A stretch of DNA of 64,000 bases from Dastarcus helophoroides. Its lineage: Eukaryota > Arthropoda > Insecta > Coleoptera > Bothrideridae. The notes under the pieces were generated by a model. That model did no database searches. It saw nothing but the letters and a program-made list of their open reading frames with translations, and was not told the DNA's origin. The position numbers were made by a program, and so were the translations under genes. The stretch covers positions 26,523,226 through 26,587,225 of the forward strand of contig CM053334.1 in assembly GCA_028583605.1 (NCBI GenBank), in the 5' to 3' direction. Shown piece by piece: positions 33,045 to 44,436 of this stretch; position 1 is the stretch's first letter, and every line of letters begins with the position of its first letter.

Positions 33045-33290
33045 GCTACGACTTCCATTTCGAAAATTTTTGTTTGGTTTGTTTCTTATGTTTCAGGCAA
33101 AACAGCTTATATTAGTGCTCCAGCACTATTGTACTGTTCCGACAGAGGGATTGGGGGCCAAGGGCTCGGCCCGGCCCGAAGAAGTAGGGGTTTTTAGTCT
33201 GTACCCGTAGTTTGAGCGGAAGTCCGACACTATCTGGGTATCTTCCCAAATATCCTTAACGGATTTTCCCCTACTTTAAAAAAAAATCGA
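30571..33290 (+). mobile_element. Jockey-clade LINE, 5'-truncated and degraded
   Basis: A + strand non-LTR retrotransposon: endonuclease (30571-31010), linker, RT (31650-32700), C-terminal domain to 33044, a 230-base 3' UTR with GTCTGTACCCGTAGTTTGAG and TCCGACACTATCTGGGTATC, and a final run of nine A residues (about 33280-33288). The gag-like ORF1 and the start of the endonuclease are missing. Absence of RNase H and the overall order fit the Jockey clade. No target-site duplication was evident because both flanks are A/T-rich low complexity. Confidence 0.85.
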
Positions 33291-34560
33291 CCTTCTCTTA
33301 AAATTTGCCCATTCTTTTTTCAGAATTAAAAAAGTGAAGTCTCCGAGATATTTTTTTTCTCGTAATTTTCATCTTTTTCTCCAATTTTTTTTCATAATTT
33401 ATTTTTGTTCTGAGAATTTTTTTCCCAACAATTAGATTTTACCAAAATTTTCTATTTATTTATTCCTTCTTTCTTCAAAATTTGACCTTTTATGCGAAAC
33501 TTCAAGATTTTCTCGGAATTCGTCTTTTTCTAGTAATTTTGATTTTTTTCTTTTTAAAATTCTTCTTTTTTTAATTTCACTTTCATTCACAAAATCTTGC
33601 TTTTTTCTTAAAATTTGATTTTCAAAATTTCCATTTCCAATTTTAAGGATTTTCTCGGAATTTCGTTAATTTTCTTGACATTAGATTCTTTTTAAAATTA
33701 TCTACCTGCTTAGAATCAGAACTTTTAGGTATTTTGACTGATTAAAATTTAACTTTTTTTCGAAATTTTTATGTGTATCTTAAAATTCGATATTTAATAT
33801 TTCTGAAAATGATATTTTCCATAAAATTGCCCTTTTATTTCAAAATTTCGATCTTTTTTTCGAAATTTCTATTTATTTTTTTTTAAATTTGTTTTTGCAA
33901 ATTTAGATTTTTTTCCTTGAAGTTTGCTTTTTTCTTGAAATTTCAACATTTTTCTCAAAATCGTCTTTTTGAAATTTTGACTTACGTCAACATCATATCC
34001 TTTATAATCCTAGAAATCACAACTTTTTTGTTCGAAGTTTGTCTCTTTCCCGAAATTTCGTTTTTTTTTGTTTAAAATTCGTCTTTTTTTCAAAATTTGT
34101 CTATTTTTTCAAAATTTGTCTATTTTTTCAAAATTCAACGTTCTCTGGGAAATTTTTATTGTTGTCTTGAAGTTTCCTCTTTTTGCTCGAAATACGTCTT
34201 TTTAGGATTTCCGATTTGTTTTTTCCCACAAATTTCCGTTTTATTCCAAAATTCGCCTTTTTTTAAAAATTGATTTTCTTTGCAAAATTTCGATTGTCGA
34301 TCGACTGTTATTCTCGAAATATCACCCTTTTTCGAAGTCTCATTATTTAAGGTTTTTATTTTGAACCGATCTTTTAGAATCTGAATGTCTAGAAGTTTTC
34401 ACTGAATTCCTAAAGTTTCTGAAAGTTTAGAGACTTTTTCCTCGAAATTCATATTTTTCTCGAAATCTTTATCTTTTCTCTTAACATAAACGTGTTTTTC
34501 CTAAAATGCGGTTTTATTCTCAAAATTTTACTCTTTGGTATTTTGATTCAAATTTTTTTT
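33291..34560. repeat. T-rich degenerate array
   Basis: TTTTTCAAAATTTGTCTA-type words (exact short repeat near 34088-34130). No gene. The strand bias flips at about 34560. Confidence 0.7.
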
Positions 34561-36235
34561 TTCTTAAGAAAGGTCGTAATGTTGAAGAAAAAACTCGAAA
34601 TGTTTAAAAAAGAATATAAATGTTGTTTTAATAAAAATACGAGATTTTAAAAATTCAGAATAATTAAATAATGTCGAAATTAAAAAAAAATTAAAGAATC
34701 AAAATTCCTAAAAAGGATAAAATAAAAAAAATGAAGATAAAAAAAGGCACTAAATTTGAAACAAGACAAATTTCTAAATAAAGCTACTTTAAAAAAAATC
34801 AAAGTTTAAGAATGTCGGATACGATATGATATGCGGTTTGTTTATGTAAATTTTATAAAATTAAGAATTTTGAGATTTTTAATTTTTATAATTAACAATT
34901 TTTTATATTGCCAAGATTGCCAAATTAAAAATTTGAAAATCTGAAATTTGGAAAAAAGTCGATATTTTGAGGATTTAATTAATTAGAATACATTATTATA
35001 TATAAATAATTAATTAAAATAAAAATGAAATTTTAAGAGTCGACATTTTGAAAAAAAATTTCAACATTTTGAAAAAAAGGTCGAAATTTTCAAAAAAGTG
35101 AATACGTGCTAACATTTGAAAAGAACACTTTCGAATTGCAACTAGAACCTTTGGAAAATATGTCGAAATTTGTTTCGTTTTGATTTTGTTGACCTTAAAT
35201 CAACAAACTCAGAATGAAACAAAATTCAGAATTCATTACAACTTAAACTGAAAAACTGGAAATTCTGATAAAAAAATCGAAAGTAAAAACATCAAAATTT
35301 AAAAAGAAGTCAAAATTTCAAAATTTCTATTTTGAAAAAAAGAAGAGATTTAAAAAAATGTAGTATTCAAAAAAACAAGAACTGAAAAAACAAAATTTTT
35401 ATTAAATCAAAATTTTGGATAAAGTCAAAATTTTCACTTTTTTGTGAAAGGGCCTTGGGACCTGAAATTGAATTTTTGACAATAGGTCGAAATTTTAAGA
35501 TTAAAATTATAGCAATTTAGAAATAAAGGAAAACATTGGAAAGCTGAAATGTTGAAAATGTCGAAATTCTGAAAAAGCTATAATTTAAAATAATCGAAAG
35601 TATCAAAAGTAAAAAATTAAAAACATGAAATATATGAGTTAACTTTTGAATTTGAAATTGAATTTTCGGAAACAACAATTTTAGAATTTATAAAAATCAA
35701 ATTTGGATAAAGATGAAATATCGAAAATAAAGTCAAAATTTCTAAAAAGAAAGTAAGAACTTTTTAGCTTGTAATCAAATACTTATTCGGAGAAGAAAAA
35801 AGTAAGTAAAACCAAAGTTAAATTTCGAAAAAATTTTGAAATCAGGTTTGTAACAAAATCCATAAACTATGTAATTGTTCTTCAAAAATTTAAAAAAAAA
35901 TGTCGAAAATTTCACGATTACTGACGCAAAAAGAGAAACGATTTTGTAAAAATTAGGCTTATTTCGAAGTGTTCAATTTTTTACTAGAAATTTCTATTTT
36001 ATTTTGCTCAGAATTTCGACTTTCCATTCCATTTATAAAAAAATTCTGGGTCGTTTGAGTTTAAAAATTTTAATAGGAAACTCAAAGTTTTGAAAAAAAG
36101 TTCAAATATCGAGAAAAGCACAACAAAATGAAATACAAATTTTAACAGGAAATTTTGAAATTTACAAACTAGATTTTGAGAGAAAAACTTAGAAAAATTT
36201 CGAGACAAATTTTTAAATTTGGGTAGGCATATACT
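34561..36235. repeat. A-rich degenerate array
   Basis: The reverse-complement vocabulary (AAAAAAGTCGAAATTTTC) directly after the T-rich array, giving a sharp A/T skew switch without an obvious inserted element at the junction. No gene. Confidence 0.7.
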
Positions 36236-36375
36236 AGAAGTTTGTCAAAATTGGAAGCAAATTTGTTCAAACTCTTAGCAAATTTGTACAAATTTAAAAT
36301 TTAAATTGGAAACAAATTTGTTAAAAAAAAGGAAAATTATTCAAATCAGAAACAAATTTGTTCAAATTAACAACA
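36236..36375. repeat. Cluster of AACAAATTTGTT palindromes
   Basis: The 12-base palindrome AACAAATTTGTT or one-mismatch forms occur four times in about 120 bases (near 36259, 36283, 36318, 36350), spaced 25-35 bases. This differs from the surrounding AAATTTCG vocabulary. Function unknown. Confidence 0.55.
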
Positions 36376-37672
36376 TTATTATTTAAAGTTACATATTTCG
36401 AAAGTTTTCAAGCATATTTTAAGCATTTTGGCTGCATATTTGTATATTTCAAGTTTTTTATGTTACTTATAATCTGGTGTGTATAATCAATAACAACCAT
36501 TCCACAGAAAATAAAAGAGTGATTTTAAGAGTCGCAAAGTATTCTCTCCAATCTCGAAATCAAATATATATAATATATAATTAGAAAATAATTTGCATTT
36601 TTCAAAACCCTATTCAGTTTCTATACCATCTTTGATTTATTGATTAGCAAAATCAAAAATGACTTTTTTGCTATGAATTACAACAACTCGGCAAAAATGA
36701 TCTCACAGGGCTCATAAATTGGTCAAATGAAAGACCTTTACGATTCATTGAAAAACATTATTGAATTCCATGAACCTTTCCAGAGGCACGCAACAATTAG
36801 AATTGTTTTTTTAGCGGTTTTCTTAGAATTCTTTAATGACTGCTAATACTGAAAAATTTGAATATAAGATCCAAAAACTAGAAATTTATAGGTTTGTTTG
36901 CCTTTTTTATTGTTTTATGGTCATTTTTCTCCAAGTTATCCTTTTTTTTTTAAATCATACAAATATTTGAATTTTTTTTATTATATCGTTTAATTTTTCT
37001 GACCACGTAAATGTGCTTAACGTAACCAAATTTTTATCAGACGTTTTTATATTTCATCATTTTAATGATAATTTTTGTTGTGTTTTAATTTTGTGGCATC
37101 TTTGGCTTCCTATACCGATAACCTAGGAAAGTTGCAGACTTATAAGTATTAAATTTAATCAATTATGCACGAAGGAGCTTTAGAAGTTACGTCATGTGCA
37201 TTATCTTTGGGGGGTCTTAAGGAATAATATAGTGCTTCGATCTCGCAAATCTACTACACAATACCCCATCTTATTAGGGGATCAGATGTACTCTCTATTA
37301 TGTCTAATTACGAATTCACTTTATACTCGAACTATTTGCAGAAATTTTCTTTTCAGACGTTATCTGCAGTTAACTAAGAAAACTTCGTTTATTTGCATTA
37401 CAAGTCGGAAGTCGTTTAAGAACACATACAACTCGAATTTACGTAACATTCGTTTCAGTCCTCACGAGAGCAAACTCGAACAAAACGATTTATGTACAGT
37501 TCAGGACGACTTTTGTGTAATAATCCTCAGTGAAAATATTGAAAAGCTCTTTCCTGCCTGAATAACTGAAGACTTACGTCTTGCCTTTTAGGCGTATTTG
37601 TGCGCGAAAGCCGCCGTAAACCGTCACTCATAGTGTCAGGCTTAACAAATATATTTTAACAAATGTTTTAGT
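36376..37672. other. Mostly unique DNA with one 121-codon frame
   Basis: Non-repetitive sequence. 37196-37561 (+) is open for 121 codons in DNA of near-normal composition, richer in C and G than its surroundings. The predicted product is basic, with no signal peptide, domain or family that I recognise, and no splice or promoter context that I can defend. I list it here rather than as a gene. Confidence 0.35.
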
Positions 37673-37976
37673 GCAAGTTTAAACGTGCAATTAGTATTTT
37701 ATGATTATTACTAACGGATTGAAATACAAAACTTGTCCCCTGAAACCAAGAAAGGTTAAAAAATACAACAAACGTTCTAACGCGTTTCGACAGCCAAGCT
37801 AGCATCTTCAGGGCGATACTGTACAATATCTCTCTGAAGATGATACCTTGGCTGTCTAAACGCGTTAAAGCAACCGTTGTTGTGTTTTTTTGATCTTTCT
37901 TGGTTTCAAGGGACAAGTTTTGTATTTCAATTCGTTAGTAATAATCATAAAATAATAATTGCACGTTTAAACTTGC
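37673..37976. mobile_element. 304-bp palindrome, hairpin family H copy 4
   Basis: The left arm starts GCAAGTTTAAACGTGCAATT and the right arm ends with its reverse complement AATTGCACGTTTAAACTTGC. Pairing continues through GATTATTACTAACGGATTGA, AAACTTGTCCCCTGAAACCA and AACGCGTTTCGACAGCCAAG to a loop near 37813-37832. About 140 bases per arm are almost perfectly complementary. The outer about 45 bases per arm are extra relative to copy 3, so the inverted duplication includes flanking DNA. Confidence 0.88.
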
Positions 37977-38075
37977 GTTGTTGTGTTTTTTAATCTTTCT
38001 TGGTTTTAGGGGACAAGTTTTGTATTTCAATTTTTGAAGATAACCAAGGACCAGTCCGTTACACAAAAAAAATAT
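37977..38075 (+). repeat. Hairpin family H, extra right half
   Basis: GTTGTTGTGTTTTTTAATCT, TTCTTGGTTTTAGGGGACAA, then AAGATAACCAAGGACCAGTC, CGTTACAC: a second right arm directly after the palindrome, with the one-sided extension also seen at copies 1 and 3. Confidence 0.8.
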
Positions 38076-38437
38076 TAACGGATACTCACGCCTTCGAGTA
38101 TGTTAAAGAAGAAGGTCACCTTTTTGAAAAGTACCACCTTTTTTGAAGAACTGGATTGTTATCAAAAATTTGGAATTATTTTGAACATTTCGACTACTTA
38201 AAATATCCATAAAATGTGGACATTTTTTCGTTCGACTTCCAAGATGTTAACTTTTTCTCGAAATTTTGACTTAAATTTGAAAATTTCGATATTTTTGAGG
38301 TGTTTTTGAATATTCCAACATCATTAAAAATCGCTTTATTTATATTTTGATTTTATACTTTTTTAAAAATGTCAATCTTTTATCATTAAATGTCGACTTA
38401 TTGTCAAAGTTGTGATTTTTTTTAAAAATGTGTAGAC
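38076..38437. repeat. T-rich tract, hAT insertion site
   Basis: T-rich degenerate words. The last eight bases, GTGTAGAC (38430-38437), resemble GAATAGAC at 40565-40572, a candidate 8-bp target duplication with two mismatches. Confidence 0.5.
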
Positions 38438-38584
38438 TATTGATGTAACGAATATTCGCATTCGCATTCGCGAATATTCACATCTTTTTTAATATTCGCA
38501 TTCGTATTCGCATGAAATTATGCGCATATATTGCGAATGTATTTGGTAATGAGACGGGAAATTATTTATGAAATAACAATGTAA

Positions 38585-39400
38585 CTGCTAAGGGTTTCTT
38601 AAACTGGGGTTCATGGACCCTTGAGAGGGAACCCATGGGCAGCGTAGCTAACAACATTTTTAAAGATAATAACTAATCCAGTAATTTATCTAGTCCCATC
38701 ACGTAAGAAGTATTTTTAAATGTCCTTGCTTTCTTTTCCTACTAGCTAGCTACAATATGGTAGGGTGGGACACTTGCTCTCCCCTGGTTCATACAGCTAA
38801 CTGCAAATTTATGTTTTTAACTGCGAAAGTCTTTTCCAGAAAATTTCGTTTTGTTTTAAATTAGCCCTTCCCTTGAAATTTCGAAATTTTCTCGAAATTT
38901 CGACTTTTTTTTTAAAATCCACCTTTTTCACAAAATTTCTCTTTTTCTTTATGAATTTCGAATTCATTCGAAAATTCAACTTCTTATATAAAAATCCGAC
39001 TTTCTTAAATTTTTGAATTTTTATCTCAAAATTCGTCGTTTTGTTTTTTAAAATTTTGTTATTTCTTAAAATTCGATTTCTTTTGAAAATTTCGACCTTT
39101 TTTTAATTCATCTTTCTGAAAATTTCGTCTTATTTATCAAACTTCGCCTTTTTCTCGAAAATTGGTAGACCTTTTGATGAAAAAGTAAACATTTTTAGAA
39201 TAATATTTATCTGGAAATTTTAAGAAATACTTTTTAAAAACTTTGAGTTGTTGTAAAAAGGCTACAATTCCAGAAATTTTAAATACTAACTTGTTTCTCA
39301 AAATTTCGCCGTTTATCTCAGTGGTGGATATTTTCTGATGTCACAGTTGAGCAGGGAGGGGAGGAGCTTGTCCTTCACTCACAATCAGGTAGCCTTTAAA
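38585..39400 (+). repeat. Dispersed unit R-D, copy 2, inside the hAT-like element
   Basis: Aligns in order with 24985-25715: GGGTTTCT, GGGTTCATGGACCC, TTAAAGATAATAACTAATCC, a T-rich tract, AGAATAATATTTATCTGG, then GATGTCACAGTTGAG and GAGCTTGTCC. Similarity is roughly 65-75 percent by eye, so both copies are old. Confidence 0.6.
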
Positions 39401-39409
39401 AACTAAATA

Positions 39410-39654
39410 AATATTCAAGTAGAATGCAACCTAGACTACAAATTCATGCAGCCCACCAGGCGTGTATAGTGAATCATAGGTAGCTGAACTACCAACAGTT
39501 GAAACACTGCCACCTAGCGAAGCGGTTGCTCTCTAGGAAAAAGTTCCCAGAAGATAAGAATTCTAATGCACAGACCAATAGGTTTGAACATTCGATATTT
39601 GGTTTTCAAACTTCGAATCTAATAAATGTTCAAACCTATTGGTCTGTGCATTAG
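39410..39654 (+). mobile_element. Repeat family R-B, copy 1
   Basis: About 245 bases matching the reverse complement of 60686-60940. It includes AATCATAGGTAGCTGAACTA, CACCTAGCGAAGCGGTTGCT and CTCTAGGAAAAAGTTCCCAG, then a hairpin from CTAATGCACAGACCAATAGG (39563) to CCTATTGGTCTGTGCATTAG (39654). Relative to the copy at 60690 the left hairpin arm has lost about 35 bases. Flanking ATATT and ATATTT may represent the target; R-D copy 1 lacks this insertion at the matching place (about 25720). Confidence 0.75.
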
Positions 39655-40572
39655 GACTAAATATTTAGTCGAGAAATTTTGACTCTTTCTCGTGACATTT
39701 CGACTTTTTTCTCAAACTTTCCCCTAAAGTCGACCTTTTTTCGAAATTTCGACAACATTTGACTTTCTCTGGGAAATTTTGACTTTTTACTAAATTTCGA
39801 AATTATTCTCGAAATTTCTATCTTTTTCTCAAAATGACGATCTTTTCCTCGAAATTTTAATAATTTTTTTAAAATTTGTTTGGGTTCTAGACACTTTTGA
39901 TTCTTATTTCGAATATCGTCTTTTTCTCAAAATTCTGATATTTTTAAAGCAAGATTTTTCAAAAGGTCAGGATTTTATATTAAATTTGATGCGATTCCGA
40001 CTTTATACCAAAACTTACTTCTTTAATTATAATTCGTCTTTTTCTAAATTACGACTTATAAGCAAAATTCTACTTTTTCCTTAAAAAATTTTGATAATTT
40101 TATAAGAATTTCAGCTTTGTTTCAAAATTGTGACTGTCCATCCTGTTTCTTGAAACAAGTCTTATTCCCGTTTCGACTAAATTTCTATTTAAAATTGAGG
40201 TTCTTAACCAAAATTCGGGTTTTTCTCAAAATTCGTTTATTTTTCTAAAATTGGATTAAAGATTTAAGAAAAACTAAAAAATTTTAAGAATAATAATTTT
40301 ACGAAATTTAGATCAAAATACTATTTGTAAATTAAGAGATAATGTCAAAATTAAAATGAACATGAAAATTCTAAGAGAAATATTTTTAGAAACTGGGTTT
40401 TTGCTCCAAATTCGAATTACTCTGAAAATTGCGTGTTTTCTCACAAAATTCTCCAAATGCTAGTGAAACAGCCAACATTTGCATTCGCGAATGTTTAAAA
40501 TGAATATTTCGCATTTATATTCGCATTCGTGAATGTGGCAAAACCAACATTCGTTACATCCCTAGAATAGAC

Positions 40573-41274
40573 ATTTTTCAAAATTTCTACCTTTTTCAAA
40601 ATTTCGAATTTTTTGAAAACTTTGACGTTTTTTTAAAATCGTTTTCATTAAGTCATGATTTTCTTCGGAATTAAAGCTTTTTAAAAAATGTCCACCTTTT
40701 TCAGAATTTTGACATTTTGTGAAAACTTTTACATTTTCCCCGAAACTTCCAATTTTTGTAAATCCCATTTTTTGAAAAATTCTCCCGTTCCTGAAAAGTT
40801 TTAATTTTTGTGAATAATCTGTCATTCTAAAATGCGAAATTTTGACCTTTTCTCAAAGTTATGATTTTTTTGCAAAACGTTATTTTTTCAAAATTTCAGC
40901 ATTTTTCAAAATGTAACGCTTCTGTAAAAACTTTTTGTCAACATTTTTTTGAAAATGTTAACCTTTTTCTCAATTTTTGTAGCTTCGATTTTTTGAAAAA
41001 TTTGCCTGTACCTGCAAATTTTAATTTTCTTTTAAGAATCTGACTTTCTACATTGCGAACTTTTAAAATTTTGAAAGAATTGTATAAAAGGAATTCGAGA
41101 TACAACTAAATTTCTATTTTAGCTGGAAATTCAAAAATGAGTATTTCCAAATTTAAACTGAAAACATTCAAAAAAGTTGAAATTAGAAGAATTATCGGGT
41201 TCAAATCTAAGTAAAAATTCTGAAAAAAGCACAAACCAAAATTTTGGTTTTAATTTTAAAAGAATTGCTATAAT
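40573..41274. repeat. T-rich then A-rich tract
   Basis: T-rich words to about 41080, then A-rich ones. Frames at 40562-40825 and 40861-41043 are by-products of the repeats. Confidence 0.55.
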
Positions 41275-41512
41275 GGGTCACAGAGTCCTACTTCATGGAG
41301 CTTGTTAGCATGACAACTGCTAAACAAATTGCTGGTATAACCGCCGATGATGCTCTAACGTGAAACCTGGTCCAGGTCTTAGCAAATATTTATCGAAACA
41401 TCGTGGACTTTTATTTAATATTTGTTGCTGTTTTAATTGATAATAAAGTTTAATAGTTATGAGTATTGAAGAATTCCACAAAGTAAGGGTTGGAAATGTC
41501 AATTATATGAAT
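41275..41512 (-). repeat. Repeat family R-C, copy 2 (one-armed)
   Basis: Shares with 4020-4335, in order, the TAACCGCCGATGA word, AGCAAATATTTATCGAAACA, a TTTTAATTGATAATAAAGTT-like segment and GTAAGGGTTGGAAATGTCAA. The extended inverted arm of copy 1 is absent. No coding. Confidence 0.65.
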
Positions 41513-42357
41513 CTTTGTTTTCAGATTTTGATACTTGTTTGAAGAAAACTTATAGAAAATTAATTGACCGATGAACTATCTTAAGTCTAGAAGTTTTATG
41601 AGAAAAACACAGTGACAAAATGCCTAAAGAAAACGAATGCAGCTAATATTACATTTCAAAGAAGATATAGAGCATATTAATCTAATATTTAGATCCAGTT
41701 AATTTCGTTAAAGTGGCATGTTTTGTAGACTGTCGAGGAAAATGAAGTATTTATTCGTCCTTTTTTGCTTTCTTGGGCAAATCAGCTCGGAAGCTTTTGA
41801 TTTACATTCATGAGAACATGCACAGTGGATAATGAGCTTATAGAGGAGTACAAGTACTTAAAATGATACTCAAAAGATGCACTGCATTTAAAAATAACCG
41901 ACATAATGAAGCTGTTCGTATATAATCACCCTCATCTCGTCATCAAAGGGTGGCGTGGTGTAAAAAAGTTACCGCCGCCGCCTAGATGCGAAAGCTCTCT
42001 CTCACAATCTACATCATTCCGTCAAGCGAGGCGATGTGCTTTTGTCGACTGAATAAATGAGTGTCATTAGCTCTAGTCTATATCTTTTGTTTCGTTTTTT
42101 GCACCTTTAGTATAAACCAAGTGTAAATATGGCGAGTCTCTCTAAATGCAAAACCTCTTTACCGTGCGTATACATTTCGAAATCCTCGAAAGCTAAATAA
42201 AGTAAGAGGATAAAACAAGTCGAGCTTTGTTGATGATAAAAGTTACAAAGGCTTTTAATCCAAATTTTGTACACATTTGTATAATATATCTACTTATACG
42301 TTGTATAATTTACGCAAAATTACATTAAATGGGCAAGTTTCATAATTAAGGGAGAAT
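41513..42357. other. Unique DNA, partly GC-richer
   Basis: No domain recognised. 41920-42060 is GC-richer and carries ACCGCCGCCGCC. AAGGGAGAA (about 42349-42357) just before the next feature resembles a copia-type purine tract. Confidence 0.35.
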
Positions 42358-42562
42358 TGTTGGATTCAAATCCCGAACGAAGTCACCAGCAGATCAGTCA
42401 CCAACGAACTCCAGTTCGTTCCTTCTCATAAAATAAGTAACTTATTGTTCTCGGTTTATTGTTAAAGATTACAATTTATTTCGTTTTTAAATATAAAATA
42501 ATATTATCCTAGTTTACTACACTTGTGAGTAATTTGGAATGAAGTACAATTATACCATTACA
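42358..42562 (+). repeat. Candidate Ty1/copia-type LTR
   Basis: Begins TGTTGGATTCAAATCCCG directly after AAGGGAGAAT and ends ATTATACCATTACA: a TG...CA span of 205 bases with a copia-like start and a preceding purine tract. No integrase or RT is found beside it and no target duplication is clear, so this is tentative; it could be a solo or 3' LTR. Confidence 0.3.
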
Positions 42563-42731
42563 AAGAAGCTGGAATGAAGTTAGGGAGCATCGAAATTGCT
42601 TAGGCAACTGCAGTCAGGCCAACCGGAGAACCAATAAAAAATAAGCTAGCTAAGGCAGCCTTTGGCAGTTGAAATATTGCATCCACATTGCGACACCGCC
42701 ACATGGTTAGTACTAGCCTGAGATTGAAGTA
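42563..42731. other. Short unique spacer before mariner
   Basis: Balanced sequence with no recognised element. The last two bases, TA (42730-42731), are the left target duplication of the mariner. Confidence 0.4.
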
Positions 42732-43975
42732 TTGGGTTGGCAAGAAAGTGAATGAATTCTGTAGGTGATTTTCTTTAAGTTTTGACTTTTGATATCAGAC
42801 AGATCGAGGTTCATTTTGAAGCACATGGTGAGAGATTTTATTTGTAGCTGATAGTTGAGGGTCAATTTTAACATGGAGTGCAAAAACGAACATTTTCGGC
42901 ATATTTTACTTTTTTATTTTTGTAAGGGACGGGACGTTGCAGAGGCTCATAAAGAAATATGTGAAGTTTATGGTGGTGATTGCATAACATAACGTACTTG
43001 TCAGAATTAGTTTAGGAAATTCCGTTCTGGAGATTTTTCACTCAAAGATGACCTACGTTCTGGTCGACCTACTTAAGTTGATAATAATTAAATTAATGTC
43101 ATTATTAAATAGGATCGTTATACAACTGTTTGAGAGATCTCGGTGAGGTAAAATGTATCACACACAACCATTGAGAATCACTTAAAATGTCTTGAACTCG
43201 TTAAAAAGCTCGATATTTGGGTTCCGCAAAAATTGAAAGATATTCATTTGACACAACGAATCAATATTTGCGATAGGCATCTTAGGCGCAATAAAAATGA
43301 TCCCTTTTCGTAAAGAATTATTACTGGAGATGGAAAATGGATCACCTACAATAACATCATTCAAAAACGATCAAGGTCCAAGCACGATGAATCAGCACAA
43401 ACCACATCAAAAGCTGAACTGCATCAAAAGAAGATCATGCTGTCGATTTGGTGGGATTATAAAAGTGTTGTGTATTTTGAGCTGCTTCCAAGGAACCAGA
43501 CAATCAATTTAGATGTGTATTGCCAACAGCTAATGAAACTGGATGAAGCAATCAAAGAAAAAATGCCAGAGTTGGCAGATCGGAAAGGAATTATGTTTCA
43601 CCATGAGAAAGCTAGGCCTCACACATTTTTGGTAACTCGTGGAAAATTATTGGAGCTTGGTTGCGAAGTGATGTCGCATCTCCCATAGAGCCCTGACCTA
43701 GCACCATCTGATTACCATTTATTTCGTAGATTGCAGAACTCTATGGATGGTAAAAATTTCCCAAATTATCATGGCCTTAAATCGCACTTGGTTCAGTTTT
43801 TTTCTGAGAAGGATCAGAAATTCTATGAGCGCGGAATCATGAAGCAGCAAGAAAGATGGCAAAAGGTCATTGAACAAAATGGAAAATATATAATTAATTA
43901 AAGTCTACTCTCTGCATTAAAAAAATGTGTTTTTTTTCATACCTCAAAACCAAAATTACTTTCTTGCCAACCCAA
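42732..43975 (+). mobile_element. mariner element 1 (1244 bp)
   Basis: Terminal inverted repeats TTGGGTTGGCAAGAAAGT at both ends, flanked by TA dinucleotides (42730-42731 and 43976-43977). The length is typical of a full mariner. The transposase frame is broken, so it is a full-length dead copy. Confidence 0.93.
42873..43901 (+). pseudogene. mariner transposase, DD34D type, broken
   Basis: ATG at 42873 and natural stop at 43899-43901 give 342 codons, the usual mariner length. Blocks are an N-terminal helix-turn-helix (HILLFYFCKGRDVAEAH, CQN-stop-FRKFRSGDFSLKDD), a VPQKL linker with HLTQRINICD, ITGDGKWITY with the first catalytic aspartate, IWWDYKSVVYFELLPRNQTI, FHHEKARPHT, and SPDLAPSDYHLF with the third aspartate. 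Mariner transposases cut and join at TA using three aspartates; here the second (usually HHDNARPH) reads glutamate at 43605-43607. Several stops (for example near 43000, 43075 and 43686) and shifts near 43320 and 43437 confirm inactivation. WVPQKL and SGDFSLKDD resemble irritans or cecropia mariners; the subfamily is not fixed. Confidence 0.92.
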
Positions 43976-44089
43976 TATGTGCCATGCTTTAAAAGATTTC
44001 TGTTACGATTTCTGTGTTTTTAATATTTTTTAAGTTGCGTCTTTAATTTTTATCAAATCATATCTGTAACTCAACTACGGAAAACATGG

Positions 44090-44436
44090 TGAGGCTAGGA
44101 TTGTAGCCTTTGACAGAGTCTGGCACCGATCTCTTCTAGCCAAATTAACATCTTATGGTCTTCCTTCTGGAATGTGTCATTTGATATCCAATTTTCTCGC
44201 TGACAGATCTCGTCAGATTGTCGTCGATGGCATCTCATCAGAGACATTTGTGATTAATGCAGGGGTGCCTTAGAGGTCGGTCCTGTCTCCTACCCTGTTT
44301 CTGTTACACATAAACGATCTCTTAGCTTTCACTTCCAATCCAATATACAGTTACGTAGATGAAAGTCTTCTGGTGTCATCTTTTTTCTCCGACAAACCAT
44401 TATACGGCGCTGCTTCAGTTCGATTAAGGTAACAGC
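44090..44436 (+). pseudogene. LINE L-A RT, N-terminal half of fragment
   Basis: FDRVWHRSLLAKLTSYG (first catalytic D in FDRVW), a LISNFLADRSRQIVVDG block, INAGVP-stop-RSVLSPTLFLLHINDLL (about 44255-44320) and YSYVDESLLVSSFFS, where the usual YADD catalytic pair reads V-D-E. A stop replaces glutamine in GVPQGS and the second aspartate of the active site is lost. Coding stops at the hAT target duplication GTAACAGC (44429-44436). Confidence 0.82.

Larger units (their letters stand above)
38438..40564. mobile_element. hAT-like non-autonomous element (2.1 kb)
   Basis: The left end reads TATTGATGTAACGAATATTC and the right end, reverse-complemented, TAGGGATGTAACGAATGTTG. The terminal inverted repeats are of the TAGGGATG type usual in hAT transposons. 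Subterminal CATTCG/CGAATG repeats lie at both ends. The candidate 8-bp duplication matches in six of eight bases, fitting hAT and considerable age. No transposase is present. The interior is the R-D unit with its T-rich tract, plus a copy of R-B. Confidence 0.7.

Noticed and set aside
39410..39560. tRNA gene in the R-B block
   Set aside because: Short stems are present but no complete cloverleaf, anticodon loop or T-loop GTTCRANNC could be placed.
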